Shown: positions 8,547 to 17,840, counted from the stretch's first letter. The stretch is 64,000 bases of DNA from Flavobacterium cutihirudinis (GCF_003385895.1 NZ_QRDQ01000007.1:372001-436000); one strand, 5' to 3'. The notes: generated by a model from the letters alone, not told the origin. A program made the numbers and translations.

Positions 8547-10151
8547 ATGAAAAAATGTTTTGCCTTTTTTTTATTGTTTTTTTCAGCTGTGATGTTTTCG
8601 CAAGAAGATGCATGGATATATTTTAAAGACAAACCAAGTGCGCAACAATTTTTGGATAATCCTTCACAAATGCTATCTTCCCGTGCTTTGGAGCGTAGAA
8701 CAAATCAAAGTATTGCGCTTGATCTCACTGATGTTCCAATTGAAAAAAATTATGTAGATCAGATAAAATCGGCAACAGGAATTTCTGTTTTGGCGCGTTC
8801 AAAATGGCTGAATGCATTGCACATTAAAGGAACTCAAACGAATATTATAGCACTACAGTCATTGTCTTTTGTAGACAAGATTGTTTTTGCAAATAAGACC
8901 TTAAACACCACTTCAAAAAAAGCAAATCCAAACAAAGTTTTAAAAACGGTTAATAAGCTTGAAACCGCTATTGATTATTCGTATGGAAATTCCGGGAATC
9001 AAATTCAAATGCTTAATGGCCAAGTTTTACATCAAAAGGATTATACCGGTTCAGGAAAAATTATAGCAGTTTTGGACGCTGGTTTTCCGGGAGTTAATAC
9101 TGCACAACCTTTTGCGAATCTTCAAGCAAATAATCGAATTTTGGGAGGGTATGATTTCGTGAACCGAAATACTAATTTTTATACCGGTGATGATCATGGA
9201 ACCTTGGTTCTTTCAACAATGGGAGGCTATAAGGAAAATGCTTTGGTAGGAACCGCTCCTGATGCTTCTTATTATTTATTTATAACAGAAGATGATACTT
9301 CTGAAAATCCAATCGAAGAATCACTTTGGGTGGAAGCTGCCGAAAAAGCAGATAGCCTTGGTGTAGATATTATTACAACTTCACTTGGTTATTTTGAGTT
9401 TGATAAAGCGGGCGAAAGTCATACTTATAGCGATATGAACGGCAGTACGACTTTTATTTCGCGTGGCGCAGAAATCGCTTTTAGTCGCGGAATTATTGTT
9501 GTGGCTTCAGCAGGAAACGAAGGCAGAACTGCCGAACCTCATGTTGGGGCGCCGGCAGATGCTATTTCTGTAATTACAGTTGGTTCAGTAGATTCCTCAA
9601 AAACAAAATCTAGTTTTAGTTCGATAGGACCGAGCTATGATAATCGGATTAAACCTGATGTCATGGCACAGGGAAGCGGAACTGTTGTTTCGGATGAATT
9701 AGGAAATATCGGGACTTCAAACGGAACTTCTTTCTCATGTCCGGTATTGGCTGGAATGATTGCGTGTCTATGGCAGGCATTTCCAACAAAAACAAATAAA
9801 GAAATCCGGCAAATGATTCTTGAGTCGTCAGATCGATATACTACTCCGGATAATAATTACGGTTACGGAATACCAAATTTTGGTGCTACTTTAGGGTTCG
9901 AGAATTTTGCTATAGCTTCTAATTTTTCGGTATTTCCTAATCCAGCAAAAACAATAGTTTCATTTATGATTCCACAATCAGATTATGACGCCTCGGTTGT
10001 AATTTATTCTGTATTAGGGCAAAGAATAATTGAAAAACAAATAACAAATCAAAACCCGTTTCTGTCTGTTGAAAACTTAAACAGTGGACTCTATTTTTAT
10101 ACTTTCGATAGTGAAAGTTTACATAAAACGGGAAAAATAATCAAACAATAA
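8547..10151 (+). CDS. S8 family serine peptidase with T9SS sorting domain
   Basis: This is a subtilisin-like protease exported through Sec and then the type IX secretion system. A signal peptide (MKKCFAFFLLFFSAVMFSQ) is followed by a propeptide-like region to about residue 165. The catalytic triad is then visible: Asp in AVLDAGFPG, His in DDHGTLV and Ser in NGTSFSCPVLAG. The last ~80 residues (from SNFSVFPNPAKTIV to KTGKIIKQ) form a type A sorting domain, cleaved on export. All three catalytic residues are intact, so activity is expected. Substrate is not predictable. The next gene starts 10 bp downstream and may be co-transcribed. Confidence 0.95.
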   Translation: MKKCFAFFLLFFSAVMFSQEDAWIYFKDKPSAQQFLDNPSQMLSSRALERRTNQSIALDLTDVPIEKNYVDQIKSATGISVLARSKWLNALHIKGTQTNIIALQSLSFVDKIVFANKTLNTTSKKANPNKVLKTVNKLETAIDYSYGNSGNQIQMLNGQVLHQKDYTGSGKIIAVLDAGFPGVNTAQPFANLQANNRILGGYDFVNRNTNFYTGDDHGTLVLSTMGGYKENALVGTAPDASYYLFITEDDTSENPIEESLWVEAAEKADSLGVDIITTSLGYFEFDKAGESHTYSDMNGSTTFISRGAEIAFSRGIIVVASAGNEGRTAEPHVGAPADAISVITVGSVDSSKTKSSFSSIGPSYDNRIKPDVMAQGSGTVVSDELGNIGTSNGTSFSCPVLAGMIACLWQAFPTKTNKEIRQMILESSDRYTTPDNNYGYGIPNFGATLGFENFAIASNFSVFPNPAKTIVSFMIPQSDYDASVVIYSVLGQRIIEKQITNQNPFLSVENLNSGLYFYTFDSESLHKTGKIIKQ

Positions 10152-10161
10152 CAATCTCTGA

Positions 10162-11106
10162 ATGAACAAGATTACGCAGCTTTTTAAAATAAAATATCCA
10201 ATAATTCAGGGAGGAATGATTTGGAACAGTGGTTACAAATTAGCATCAGCCGTTAGTAATGCTGGAGGTTTAGGTTTAATTGGAGCAGGGTCGATGTATC
10301 CTGAAGTTTTAAGAGAGCATATTCAAAAATGCAAAAAAGCAACCGATAAACCGTTTGGAGTTAATATTCCGATGTTATATCCTAACATTGAAGAAATAAT
10401 GAATATCGTCGTTGAAGAAGGTGTGAAAATTGTTTTTACTTCAGCAGGAAATCCTAAAACATGGACTTCTTTTTTAAAGTCTAAAGGAATTACAGTTGTT
10501 CATGTTGTAAGCAGCAGTGTTTTTGCTTTAAAAGCACAAGAGGCAGGAGTTGATGCCGTCGTAGCGGAAGGATTTGAAGCTGGCGGACATAACGGTCGCG
10601 AAGAAACAACAACTTTTACATTGATTCCGATGGTGAAAGAAAAAATCCAAATCCCGATTTTGGCTGCGGGCGGAATTGCAACAGGAAGAGGAATGCTGGC
10701 AGCGATGATTCTAGGTGCAGATGGTGTTCAGGTAGGAAGTCGTTTTGCAGCTTCATTAGAATCGTCAGCTCACAATAATTTTAAAGACACCATATTGAGC
10801 ACAAATGAAGGCGGAACTCAATTGACTTTGAAAGAATTGGCGCCAGTAAGATTAATAAAGAATAAATTCTACAATGATGTTCAGGCTTTATATGAAACAT
10901 GTCCTTCGAAAGAAGAATTAATAACTCTTTTGGGAAGAGCAAGAGCCAAAAAAGGAATGTTTGAAGGCGATCTTGAAGAAGGCGAACTAGAAATAGGGCA
11001 GATAGCTGGACTGATACATGAAATTTTGCCGGTTGAGCAAATTATTCAACAAATGATGACCGAATTTGAAGCAGCCTGCGAAGAAAAGACTAAATTTGAG
11101 TTTTAA
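10162..11106 (+). CDS. Nitronate monooxygenase / FabK-like FMN enzyme
   Basis: The 314-residue TIM-barrel flavoenzyme belongs to the nitronate monooxygenase (2-nitropropane dioxygenase) / enoyl-ACP reductase II family. GGMIWNSGYKLASAVSNAGG is at the N-terminus. GFEAGGHNGRE carries the family His, and AAGGIATGRGMLAAMILGADG with QVGSRF binds the FMN phosphate. Sequence alone does not separate nitronate oxidation from enoyl-ACP reduction. No fatty-acid genes are adjacent. It lies 10 bp after the subtilase gene and 20 bp before a small hypothetical gene. Confidence 0.85.
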   Translation: MNKITQLFKIKYPIIQGGMIWNSGYKLASAVSNAGGLGLIGAGSMYPEVLREHIQKCKKATDKPFGVNIPMLYPNIEEIMNIVVEEGVKIVFTSAGNPKTWTSFLKSKGITVVHVVSSSVFALKAQEAGVDAVVAEGFEAGGHNGREETTTFTLIPMVKEKIQIPILAAGGIATGRGMLAAMILGADGVQVGSRFAASLESSAHNNFKDTILSTNEGGTQLTLKELAPVRLIKNKFYNDVQALYETCPSKEELITLLGRARAKKGMFEGDLEEGELEIGQIAGLIHEILPVEQIIQQMMTEFEAACEEKTKFEF

Positions 11107-11126
11107 TTATCTGCAAGAATTATATT

Positions 11127-11537
11127 ATGAATTTTATTCGCACTGCTATACTATTACTTTTTCTTTTATTTGGACTCCAAGATGCTCAAAGTCAGTCATA
11201 TCATTTTAAGACTTCGGGTTTTAGTGTTTTAGAGAAAAATCAAAAAGGAAAATGGGGCGAATGGTCTAATCTTGATTTGGTTAATCTTTCGGTAGTTTTA
11301 GATACCAATAAACACCGAATCGTAGTTTATTCTCAGGAAATTCAGCTTTTTAGTATTTTGGATTATATTGAACGAGAAGAAAATGAAACCGATATTACGT
11401 ATTCTTTTATGTGTAAAGACAATGATGGAAGAGAATGTAAATTATCGATCATAACACGAAAAAAACAAGATTACCGAAAACAACTTTACATCAATTACGA
11501 TGATCATATTATTGTTTATAATATTTTTAGTGTGTAG
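11127..11537 (+). CDS. Small exported hypothetical protein
   Basis: The 136-residue protein has a signal peptide (MNFIRTAILLLFLLFGLQDAQSQ) and a compact, beta-rich-looking body with GKWGEWSNLDLVNLSVVLD. I do not recognise the family. It follows the NMO-like gene by 20 bp on the same strand and ends before a strong terminator, so it is probably the last gene of the 8547-11537 transcription unit. Periplasmic or outer-membrane location is inferred from the signal only. Confidence 0.6.
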   Translation: MNFIRTAILLLFLLFGLQDAQSQSYHFKTSGFSVLEKNQKGKWGEWSNLDLVNLSVVLDTNKHRIVVYSQEIQLFSILDYIEREENETDITYSFMCKDNDGRECKLSIITRKKQDYRKQLYINYDDHIIVYNIFSV

Positions 11538-11548
11538 TTAGATTTTAA

Positions 11549-11585
11549 GTTTCTGAGATTCTAAGATTCTAAGATACTGAGATTA
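11549..11585. repeat. CTTAGAATCTCAG-family repeat, copy 1
   Basis: Short reiterated words TTCTGAGATTC, TAAGATTCTAAG and TACTGAGATT are arranged in tandem. The reverse complement of the same words recurs at 16609-16645 and 14390-14412. Confidence 0.6.
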
Positions 11586-11588
11586 AAT

Positions 11589-11630
11589 AACAAACCCGAC
11601 AAGCTTTAAAGTTTGTCGGGTTTGTTATTT
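11589..11630. terminator. Strong hairpin terminator
   Basis: Arms 11589-11602 and 11613-11626 pair perfectly over 14 bp (AACAAACCCGACAA) and are followed by a T-rich tract. It closes the subtilase / NMO-like / hypothetical unit. The rest of 11631-11824 is AT-rich, with no gene visible. Confidence 0.88.
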
Positions 11631-11824
11631 AGAATTCGGTTTATTTAAGGCTTTCTGGCTATCAGTTTTTTTGATAAAGCGTATGCTATTTTTAAAATAA
11701 AACATTTTTAATTGCTGTTTGTTTAAATTGCTATATTTGACTTGTTAAAATTATGTCTATTATCTAAAATAAGAGGCCATTTTTTTAAAACTAAACCCAA
11801 AAACAACCTTAACCTACAGTGCGT

Positions 11825-14269
11825 ATGAAGAAATTCTACTCTTTATTATTACTTACTCTTTTCGGATTATTATCATCTTATGCCCAAACAATAGATGAAA
11901 CTTTTGTAAAACCAGTTCCTTATAAAGCTGCAAAAATTGCAGTAATCAAAGAATTTCCTGATGGAAAAATTTTATTAGGAGGGAAAATTGAATTTTATAA
12001 AGGCAAAAAAGTTAATAACCTTATCCGATTAAATGCAGATTATTCGCTTGACGAAACTTTTGTTTTTAACGGGGATCCAAAACTAGAAATTAGAGATGCA
12101 AAATTTCAAAGTAATGGAAATATTATTGTCTTAATGGATAATCCGACCGCTCTTGCTCCTGATCATTATGCATTGCATCAACTTAATTCAAGTGGTGAAA
12201 TTTTAAGTTCTATTACTGACCTTATTATGGCGAAATCTATAGCGATCCAGGCTGATGATAAAATATTAGTTACTGGTGGTGAAATTGACGCTTATGGTAG
12301 TAAAAGCTGTTATTTGCACAGATACAATAGCGATTTTTCTTTGGATGAAACTTTTAATAATGACTTAGCTTTTAATGCTTCGACAAATACAGTTGTGGTT
12401 TCTACTGAGGGTATTTATGTTGGCGGTATGTTTACAGCTGTTAATGGAATTTCTAAAAATGGTCTTGTAAAATTAAATTCTGATGGTATACTTGATTCAA
12501 CATTTGATATTGGAGAAGGAGGAAAAGGGTATGCATTTTCTTTAGCACTACAGGATGATGGAAAATTATTAATTGGTGGAAACTTTTTTAGTACTGAAGA
12601 AAACTCTGTAGTGCCTTTTATGATAAGATTAAACCCAGACGGAACACTTGATTCTAGTTTTAAATGTCAGTACGGTACACCTTTCAACTCAAAAATTTTC
12701 GTTAAAGATTCTTATATATATTTAAATGTAGGAATTAATAATAGTGTCGATTACGGTTTTTATTTTGTTAGGTTAAATTCAGATGGATCATTAGATGAAA
12801 GTTTTTCACCTGCCAAATTAAACGAACTGGCGTATGATTTTAATATGGGTTTTGTTGCAGACAAAATTATCTATAATAGTACAGAGCAAATTGGTAATAG
12901 ATATGGTTTATCAGTTCGTGATTTAAATGGAAATGCTTTAGAGTCTTCAGACTTACAGACTAGTAGATTTGGAAGTTTTCAAACTGGAGAATCTATTGAT
13001 GGAAAATTAGTAGTGAAGGGTGATTTTGTTAGAATTAATGATGTAGACACTTTTGGTATTGCATTAATGAATACGGATGGATCTTTCAATGAATCATTTG
13101 TTTTTCCGAAATATATTGGAGAAATAAGACAATTTCAAGTGGTAAACAGTACAACTATTTTTGTAAGTACTAAGACTAAATTTCTAAAACTGAATAATAA
13201 AGGAGAGGTCTTAAAAGATTTTGATTTTAAAAAGGACTCGCAGATTATCGAAATGAGTCGTTTCAAAGTATTAGAAAACGGTAAAATTTTAGTGACAGAT
13301 CAGTGGAGATTATTTAGATTAAATGAAGATGGGGTTCAGGAGACAGAATACATATTAAATTCAGATTCAAATGTTTGGATTACGGGACTTTATTTTGAGT
13401 TGCATGACGATAAAATTCTTTGTAGCGGAATTTATAATGTTTTCAATAATGGAGGATACTCTTTTAAAATGTTGAGACTTAATTTAGATGGTTCAATTGA
13501 TGAAACTTTTAAAATAGATGGCACAGGACCAGACTCTGCAGTTGGTAATATTAAGATACTTGATTCGGGAGAAATTATATTAGCAGGTATATATGCAAAT
13601 TTTAACGGAGTGCCTGTTCCAAATCAAATTGTAAAACTTTCTAAGGATGGTAAAATGGATTTGGAATTTAATGAAAACCAAAAAAGCGGAAAAATTGGAA
13701 GTAGCGATTATCACGATTACAGAAAAATTGAGCAGTTAGGTTCTGTTCTTTATATAACAGAAGGTGACTCTAATGTGACTGCAATTAATCTTGACGGTAC
13801 ATTTGTTAAAGATTTTGAGATGCCGGCTGAAATAGATCATTTAAGCGATATAATTGCTTTAGAAGGAGTAACTTCTCCAACTGCAAAATCAACTTCTAAT
13901 AGTGATAATTATATTTTTGCAATAGGCACGTCAGATAATCCTGGAGAAAATGCCCCATCATTTATTGTAAAAGTGAATGTTGGCAAATCATCAGGTTCAC
14001 TTGGGCTTGATCCAACAGCAGAAAAAGAAAATTCTACTGTTAGAATGTATCCGGTTCCAGTAAAAGAACAATTAAATGTGACATTTTCGAACGCTGTTTC
14101 TCCACAAAAAATTGCGGTTTATTCTATAGAAGGAAAAGAATTATATTCGGCAAAAGCTGAAAACAAAAGCGAATTACAAGTCGATATGTCTAAGTTTGCC
14201 GCTGGAGTTTATTTTATAAAGCTTTCTTCAGATTCAGGAGTTGTAACAAAAAAGATAATTAAAAGGTAA
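11825..14269 (+). CDS. Delta-60 repeat protein with T9SS sorting domain
   Basis: The 814-residue secreted protein has a signal peptide (MKKFYSLLLLTLFGLLSSYA). About eight delta-60 repeats follow, recognisable by LNxDGxLDxSF signatures such as LNPDGTLDSSF and LNSDGSLDESF, each about 50-80 residues apart. The C-terminal ~80 residues (VRMYPVPVKEQLNV to VTKKIIKR) are a T9SS type A sorting domain. The repeats probably form a beta-propeller-like surface structure. No catalytic motif is seen. A GTG two codons upstream is in frame, but the ATG at 11825 leads directly into the signal peptide and is preferred. Confidence 0.9.
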   Translation: MKKFYSLLLLTLFGLLSSYAQTIDETFVKPVPYKAAKIAVIKEFPDGKILLGGKIEFYKGKKVNNLIRLNADYSLDETFVFNGDPKLEIRDAKFQSNGNIIVLMDNPTALAPDHYALHQLNSSGEILSSITDLIMAKSIAIQADDKILVTGGEIDAYGSKSCYLHRYNSDFSLDETFNNDLAFNASTNTVVVSTEGIYVGGMFTAVNGISKNGLVKLNSDGILDSTFDIGEGGKGYAFSLALQDDGKLLIGGNFFSTEENSVVPFMIRLNPDGTLDSSFKCQYGTPFNSKIFVKDSYIYLNVGINNSVDYGFYFVRLNSDGSLDESFSPAKLNELAYDFNMGFVADKIIYNSTEQIGNRYGLSVRDLNGNALESSDLQTSRFGSFQTGESIDGKLVVKGDFVRINDVDTFGIALMNTDGSFNESFVFPKYIGEIRQFQVVNSTTIFVSTKTKFLKLNNKGEVLKDFDFKKDSQIIEMSRFKVLENGKILVTDQWRLFRLNEDGVQETEYILNSDSNVWITGLYFELHDDKILCSGIYNVFNNGGYSFKMLRLNLDGSIDETFKIDGTGPDSAVGNIKILDSGEIILAGIYANFNGVPVPNQIVKLSKDGKMDLEFNENQKSGKIGSSDYHDYRKIEQLGSVLYITEGDSNVTAINLDGTFVKDFEMPAEIDHLSDIIALEGVTSPTAKSTSNSDNYIFAIGTSDNPGENAPSFIVKVNVGKSSGSLGLDPTAEKENSTVRMYPVPVKEQLNVTFSNAVSPQKIAVYSIEGKELYSAKAENKSELQVDMSKFAAGVYFIKLSSDSGVVTKKIIKR

Positions 14270-14272
14270 AAA

Positions 14273-14333
14273 AAGTACAAAGTGCAAAGTACAAAGTACA
14301 AAGTACAAAGTACAAAGTACAAAGTACAAAGTT
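14273..14333. repeat. Tandem 7-bp repeat (ACAAAGT)n
   Basis: About eight consecutive copies of ACAAAGT occur just after the delta-60 gene stop, the second with A changed to G. This is a microsatellite-like array in the 3' untranslated region. Confidence 0.9.
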
Positions 14334-14349
14334 TAGCTTATTAACTTAT

Positions 14350-14388
14350 AAAGGCTTGAAATTCATATTTGAATTTCAAGCCTTTTTT
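14350..14388. terminator. Bidirectional hairpin terminator
   Basis: Arms 14350-14364 and 14371-14385 pair perfectly over 15 bp (AAAGGCTTGAAATTC) around a 6-base loop, followed by a T-run. It lies between the convergent delta-60 and DUF4268 genes. Confidence 0.9.
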
Positions 14389-14389
14389 A

Positions 14390-14412
14390 ATCTTAGTATC
14401 TTAGAAACTCAG
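14390..14412. repeat. CTTAGAATCTCAG-family repeat, copy 2
   Basis: Words CTTAGTATCTTAGAAACTCAG match the pattern seen reversed at 11549 and again at 16609. It lies at the 3' side of the DUF4268 gene. Confidence 0.5.
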
Positions 14413-14418
14413 AATCTT

Positions 14419-14856
14419 TTACGACTCAATGTCCTTAATAAACTCATCATATTCCAAGTAGAACATTTCAAGCGCATGCATGTTTTCGTTGAAAAAATCA
14501 AAAATGGCATCCCAATTGTTTCGATTACTAAAACCTACGCCAAGTTTTTCAACCCAGATTCTGCTAATGTTTTTGCCGCTTTCTAAAGTGTAGTTTTTCT
14601 CGAAAACCAAATCTTTAATAAATTCTTCTTCCAGTATATTTTTTAAGGCTTCAATTTTTTCAAAATAAGCAGTTCGTTTTTCGTCGCTTCGATGTTCTAT
14701 ATCAATTAAGACTTGTGCTTTTTTATTGTCAACGAAAAATTTAAAGGAGAAATCCTTAATTTTTGTATCATAAAGAACCCATTTTCTCGGATATTTTTCT
14801 GCGAAAGCAACCCAGAACTCTCTCTTAATTCGTTGTGATTCTTCTCTGCTGTACAT
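14419..14856 (-). CDS. DUF4268 domain protein
   Basis: The 145-residue soluble protein is rich in aromatic and charged residues (KREFWVAFAEKYPRKWVLYDTKIKDFSFKF). This matches the DUF4268 family, which also occurs as a C-terminal domain of putative restriction or DNA-associated proteins. Here it stands alone, and no methylase or nuclease gene is adjacent. No signal peptide or membrane segment is present, so a cytosolic location is expected. Function unknown. Confidence 0.8.
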   Translation of the reverse strand: MYSREESQRIKREFWVAFAEKYPRKWVLYDTKIKDFSFKFFVDNKKAQVLIDIEHRSDEKRTAYFEKIEALKNILEEEFIKDLVFEKNYTLESGKNISRIWVEKLGVGFSNRNNWDAIFDFFNENMHALEMFYLEYDEFIKDIES

Positions 14857-14949
14857 TTTTTATGGCTTTGGTATTTAGAAAACTTGTAGAACCGCGTTTT
14901 CTAAAGTATATTTATATTTTATTTGAAAGTACAAAAATAAACTTTGAAT

Positions 14950-15600
14950 ATGGATTTTCAAGATTTTTTACAATATGTTCCTGATTTAATTCCTGTTGAA
15001 CTGCCGGCTACATTTGCTCATATAAAAATGGCGCCAAAAGAACGTATTCAGGAATTACAAAATCTTGATATTAAAACAAAAAATCCAAGAATCGCTGCAG
15101 TTATGATGTTGCTTTATCCGAAGAATAGAGAAACACATCTCATTTTAATCGTAAGAAATGCATATAACGGTGTGCATTCTTCGCAAATTGCGTTTCCCGG
15201 CGGAAAATTTGAAACCACCGATGCTAATTTTGAAGAAACCGCTTTAAGAGAAACACATGAAGAGATTGGTGTTTTTCCGGATAAAATAGAAGTTATAAAG
15301 CACTTTTCCCCAATGTATATTCCGCCTAGCAATTTTTTGGTTCATCCTTTTTTGGGAATAGCTAAAGAAGAGCTTTCGTTTTTTCCGGATATCCGAGAAG
15401 TTGCAGATATTATAGAATTACCTTTGTCGGTATTTTTAGATGATGAAATCATTATCGAAGCCAGATTGTCAACTTCCTATGCAGCCAATATTTTAGTTCC
15501 TGCTTTTAATATACAAAACCACGTGGTGTGGGGCGCGACAGCTATGATATTAAGTGAACTGAGAGATGTGTTAAAATTGGTTTTTGAAGAAAATTTGTAA
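14950..15600 (+). CDS. NUDIX hydrolase, CoA pyrophosphatase-like
   Basis: The 216-residue enzyme contains a NUDIX box, GGKFETTDANFEETALRETH followed by EEIG. Immediately upstream is the HSSQIAFPGG signature of the CoA/acyl-CoA pyrophosphatase (NudL/YeaB, UPF0035) subgroup. Such enzymes split CoA into 4'-phosphopantetheine and 3',5'-ADP. The ATG at 14950 is preferred over an in-frame TTG two codons earlier because the N-terminus then matches the family. It is transcribed away from the DUF4268 gene. Confidence 0.92.
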   Translation: MDFQDFLQYVPDLIPVELPATFAHIKMAPKERIQELQNLDIKTKNPRIAAVMMLLYPKNRETHLILIVRNAYNGVHSSQIAFPGGKFETTDANFEETALRETHEEIGVFPDKIEVIKHFSPMYIPPSNFLVHPFLGIAKEELSFFPDIREVADIIELPLSVFLDDEIIIEARLSTSYAANILVPAFNIQNHVVWGATAMILSELRDVLKLVFEENL

Positions 15601-15666
15601 AAATGAATATTTAACAATTTGATATTCATTATAATAACAATTTATTTCCGAAATTGCTTTATAGTA

Positions 15667-15695
15667 TTGCTAAAAGAATAATTTTTGTATGTTTG
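15667..15695 (+). promoter_or_regulatory. Flavobacterial promoter for the acyltransferase gene
   Basis: TTG at 15667-15669 and TATGTTTG at 15688-15695, with an 18-base spacer, match the TTG-N17-23-TAnnTTTG consensus. The ATG is 31 bp downstream. Confidence 0.7.
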
Positions 15696-15725
15696 CGACT
15701 TAACAAAAAAATACAATAAACAGCT

Positions 15726-16556
15726 ATGGGATTGTTTAAACGAAATCCTTTTGGACATATATTATTCATCAAGAAATGGTTGATCCGTATCTTGGGGTCC
15801 ATGACGCACCGCAGATACAGAGGATTTAATGAATTGCAGATTGAAGGATCTGAAATTATTAAAACACTTCCTGATACTAATGTGCTGTTTATTTCGAATC
15901 ACCAAACTTATTTTGCCGATGTTGTAGCGATGTTTCATGTCTTTAACGCAAGTTTAAGCGGACGTCAGGATACTATTAAGAACATTGGTTACTTATGGCA
16001 ACCAAAAATGAATATTTATTATGTTGCCGCCAAAGAAACAATGCAAGCAGGTTTACTACCAAGAATTTTGGCATACGTTGGAGCAATTACTGTTGAAAGA
16101 ACCTGGCGTGCAAAAGGAGTAGATGTTACTGAGAAAAGAGATGTTAACCCAAATGATACTGAAAATATCAGAATTGCTCTTAATGACGGCTGGGTAATCA
16201 CGTTTCCGCAAGGAACTACGAAATCATTCAAACCTGTTCGTAAAGGAACTGCTCATATTATTAAGCAACACAAACCAATCGTTATTCCTATTGTAATTGA
16301 TGGCTTCCGCCGATCTTTTGACAAGAAAGGATTACGAATGAAGAAAAAAGGAATTCTGCAATCTTTCATCATCAAAGAACCTCTTGATATTGATTATGAA
16401 AATGATACAATCGAAGAAATTGTAGAAAAAGTAGAATACGCAATTGAACAACATCCATCATTCTTAAAAGTAATTCCGGCTGAAGAAATCAAAGCGCAAG
16501 AAGAACTTAATGAAATGAGACGATGGAGCTACAAGGATACGGAAAATGAATATTAA
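15726..16556 (+). CDS. 1-acyl-sn-glycerol-3-phosphate acyltransferase family protein
   Basis: The 276-residue protein is a PlsC/LPLAT-type acyltransferase that transfers acyl groups in phospholipid or related lipid synthesis at the inner membrane. The catalytic NHX4D motif is NHQTYFAD near residue 58. The FPQGTTKS motif (block III, usually FPEGT) and the IVIPIVIDGF block IV are both visible. The N-terminus is basic and amphipathic rather than a signal peptide. A good flavobacterial promoter lies upstream. The acyl acceptor is not certain, because this family includes lysophosphatidate and aminolipid acyltransferases. Confidence 0.88.
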   Translation: MGLFKRNPFGHILFIKKWLIRILGSMTHRRYRGFNELQIEGSEIIKTLPDTNVLFISNHQTYFADVVAMFHVFNASLSGRQDTIKNIGYLWQPKMNIYYVAAKETMQAGLLPRILAYVGAITVERTWRAKGVDVTEKRDVNPNDTENIRIALNDGWVITFPQGTTKSFKPVRKGTAHIIKQHKPIVIPIVIDGFRRSFDKKGLRMKKKGILQSFIIKEPLDIDYENDTIEEIVEKVEYAIEQHPSFLKVIPAEEIKAQEELNEMRRWSYKDTENEY

Positions 16557-16608
16557 GATTTAAAACTAAATAAAGGTTTTTGGGATTTATTTAGTTTTAA
16601 AAAAAACT

Positions 16609-16645
16609 TAGAATCTCAGAGTCTCAGAAACTTAGAATCTCAGCA
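16609..16645. repeat. CTTAGAATCTCAG-family repeat, copy 3
   Basis: CTTAGAATCTCAG occurs twice, separated by AGTCTCAGAAA. It lies between the convergent acyltransferase and membrane-protein genes. Related copies are at 11549 and 14390. Confidence 0.7.
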
Positions 16646-16651
16646 ACTTTT

Positions 16652-17284
16652 TCAGAAATCAATCTTCTTCAATTCTTTATAATTAGCATATAATCTGCGC
16701 AATAAAGTTCCGTAAAGCAATCTGTAAATACACCAGAACATTCCGAAGAAAACGAGCGTAAGAAGGACTAAAGCACCAATTGAAAACAACATTGCTTTTC
16801 CGTTCATCGCTAGTTTTTCTCTAATAAAAGCCATATCAGGATTGTATACATATCCTATGAAAAAACTTAGAATAGACGAAACTACAATCATTCCCAGATT
16901 ATACCAAACATAATACTGAACTGTTTTTCTGGTTTTTAAAATACTTTTCATCAGTAATTTAGTCGAGACAGTTGTGGTTATGGTTTTGTAGTTTTTATAG
17001 AAAAAGTAAATGAAAACTAAAATCACGACATAATTGAAATACATTATAATTTCCATATAAAGTATAATTTCGGGGTGATTTATTTTCTTAAGGATATCGT
17101 CGATATTGGAGAAATAGTTTGATATGGTCCAAAAAATAACCTCCAAAATGCTGATAATCAAAATCCACTTCACAATCGATGAAGATTTTTTATGAATCAT
17201 TTTGTAGATTTCTTTTTCAGAAATTTGTTCAAAAGAATCCGAGTTCTTTTTCCAGTCTTTTTTTAATAAATCCAGTTCTTTCAT
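16652..17284 (-). CDS. Membrane protein partner of the ECF sigma factor
   Basis: The 210-residue protein has a cytosolic N-terminus of about 35 residues (MKELDLLKKDWKKNSDSFEQ) and four predicted membrane helices. It starts 8 bp downstream of an ECF sigma gene on the same strand, so the two are almost certainly co-transcribed. The position and topology fit an anti-sigma factor or signal-sensing partner. However, no zinc-binding anti-sigma (ZAS) motif is visible, so that role is inferred from context only. Confidence 0.65.
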   Translation of the reverse strand: MKELDLLKKDWKKNSDSFEQISEKEIYKMIHKKSSSIVKWILIISILEVIFWTISNYFSNIDDILKKINHPEIILYMEIIMYFNYVVILVFIYFFYKNYKTITTTVSTKLLMKSILKTRKTVQYYVWYNLGMIVVSSILSFFIGYVYNPDMAFIREKLAMNGKAMLFSIGALVLLTLVFFGMFWCIYRLLYGTLLRRLYANYKELKKIDF

Positions 17285-17292
17285 AATAATTT

Positions 17293-17787
17293 TTAAGGAT
17301 TTAGTATTTTTTTAAGCTTTCCTTTAATTCTGTTCATTTTCACGCGGGCATTCACTTCGCTGATTCCTAATGTTTCGGCTATTTCTTGATAATCTTTGTC
17401 TTCTAAATACATAAAAACTAATGCTTTTTCGATGTCATTAAGCTGATAAACGGCTTTATACATCAACTTAATCTGTTCTTCCTCTTCATAATTGTAATCA
17501 ACATCTTTTACAAAATGCTGATGACTTTCATATTCTACTGTCGATACGGTTCTTTTGGTTTTTCGGTATAAAGTGATTGCAGTATTTAATGCAACACGAT
17601 ACGTCCAGGTAGAAAATTTGCTGTCTCCTCTAAATTTTGGATACGCTTTCCAGAGCTGAATAGTAATTTCCTGAAACAAATCTTTGTGAGCATCTTCGCC
17701 GGCAGTATATAATCTACAAATCTTGTGGATTATATTCTGATTTGCCTGCAATTGCGCAACAAATGATTGTTCTAGATTTTCGCTCAT
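17293..17787 (-). CDS. RNA polymerase sigma factor, ECF family
   Basis: The 164-residue protein contains sigma region 2 (DLFQEITIQLWKAYPKFRGD, then STWTYRVALNTA) and region 4 helix-turn-helix (YQEIAETLGISEVNARVKMN). It lacks regions 1 and 3, as ECF (group 4) sigma factors do. It directs RNA polymerase to a stress or envelope regulon that the sequence does not reveal. The downstream membrane protein gene is its probable regulator. The upstream spacer holds a CACGAATT-type inverted repeat. Confidence 0.93.
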   Translation of the reverse strand: MSENLEQSFVAQLQANQNIIHKICRLYTAGEDAHKDLFQEITIQLWKAYPKFRGDSKFSTWTYRVALNTAITLYRKTKRTVSTVEYESHQHFVKDVDYNYEEEEQIKLMYKAVYQLNDIEKALVFMYLEDKDYQEIAETLGISEVNARVKMNRIKGKLKKILNP

Positions 17788-17840
17788 AAAAGTATTAGTA
17801 GTAGTGTGATCAATTTTGTTACAAGAAGGATATATTTTTT

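Noticed and set aside
14273..14333. CRISPR-like array
   Set aside because: The units are only 7 bp and directly adjacent, with no spacers and no cas genes in the window.
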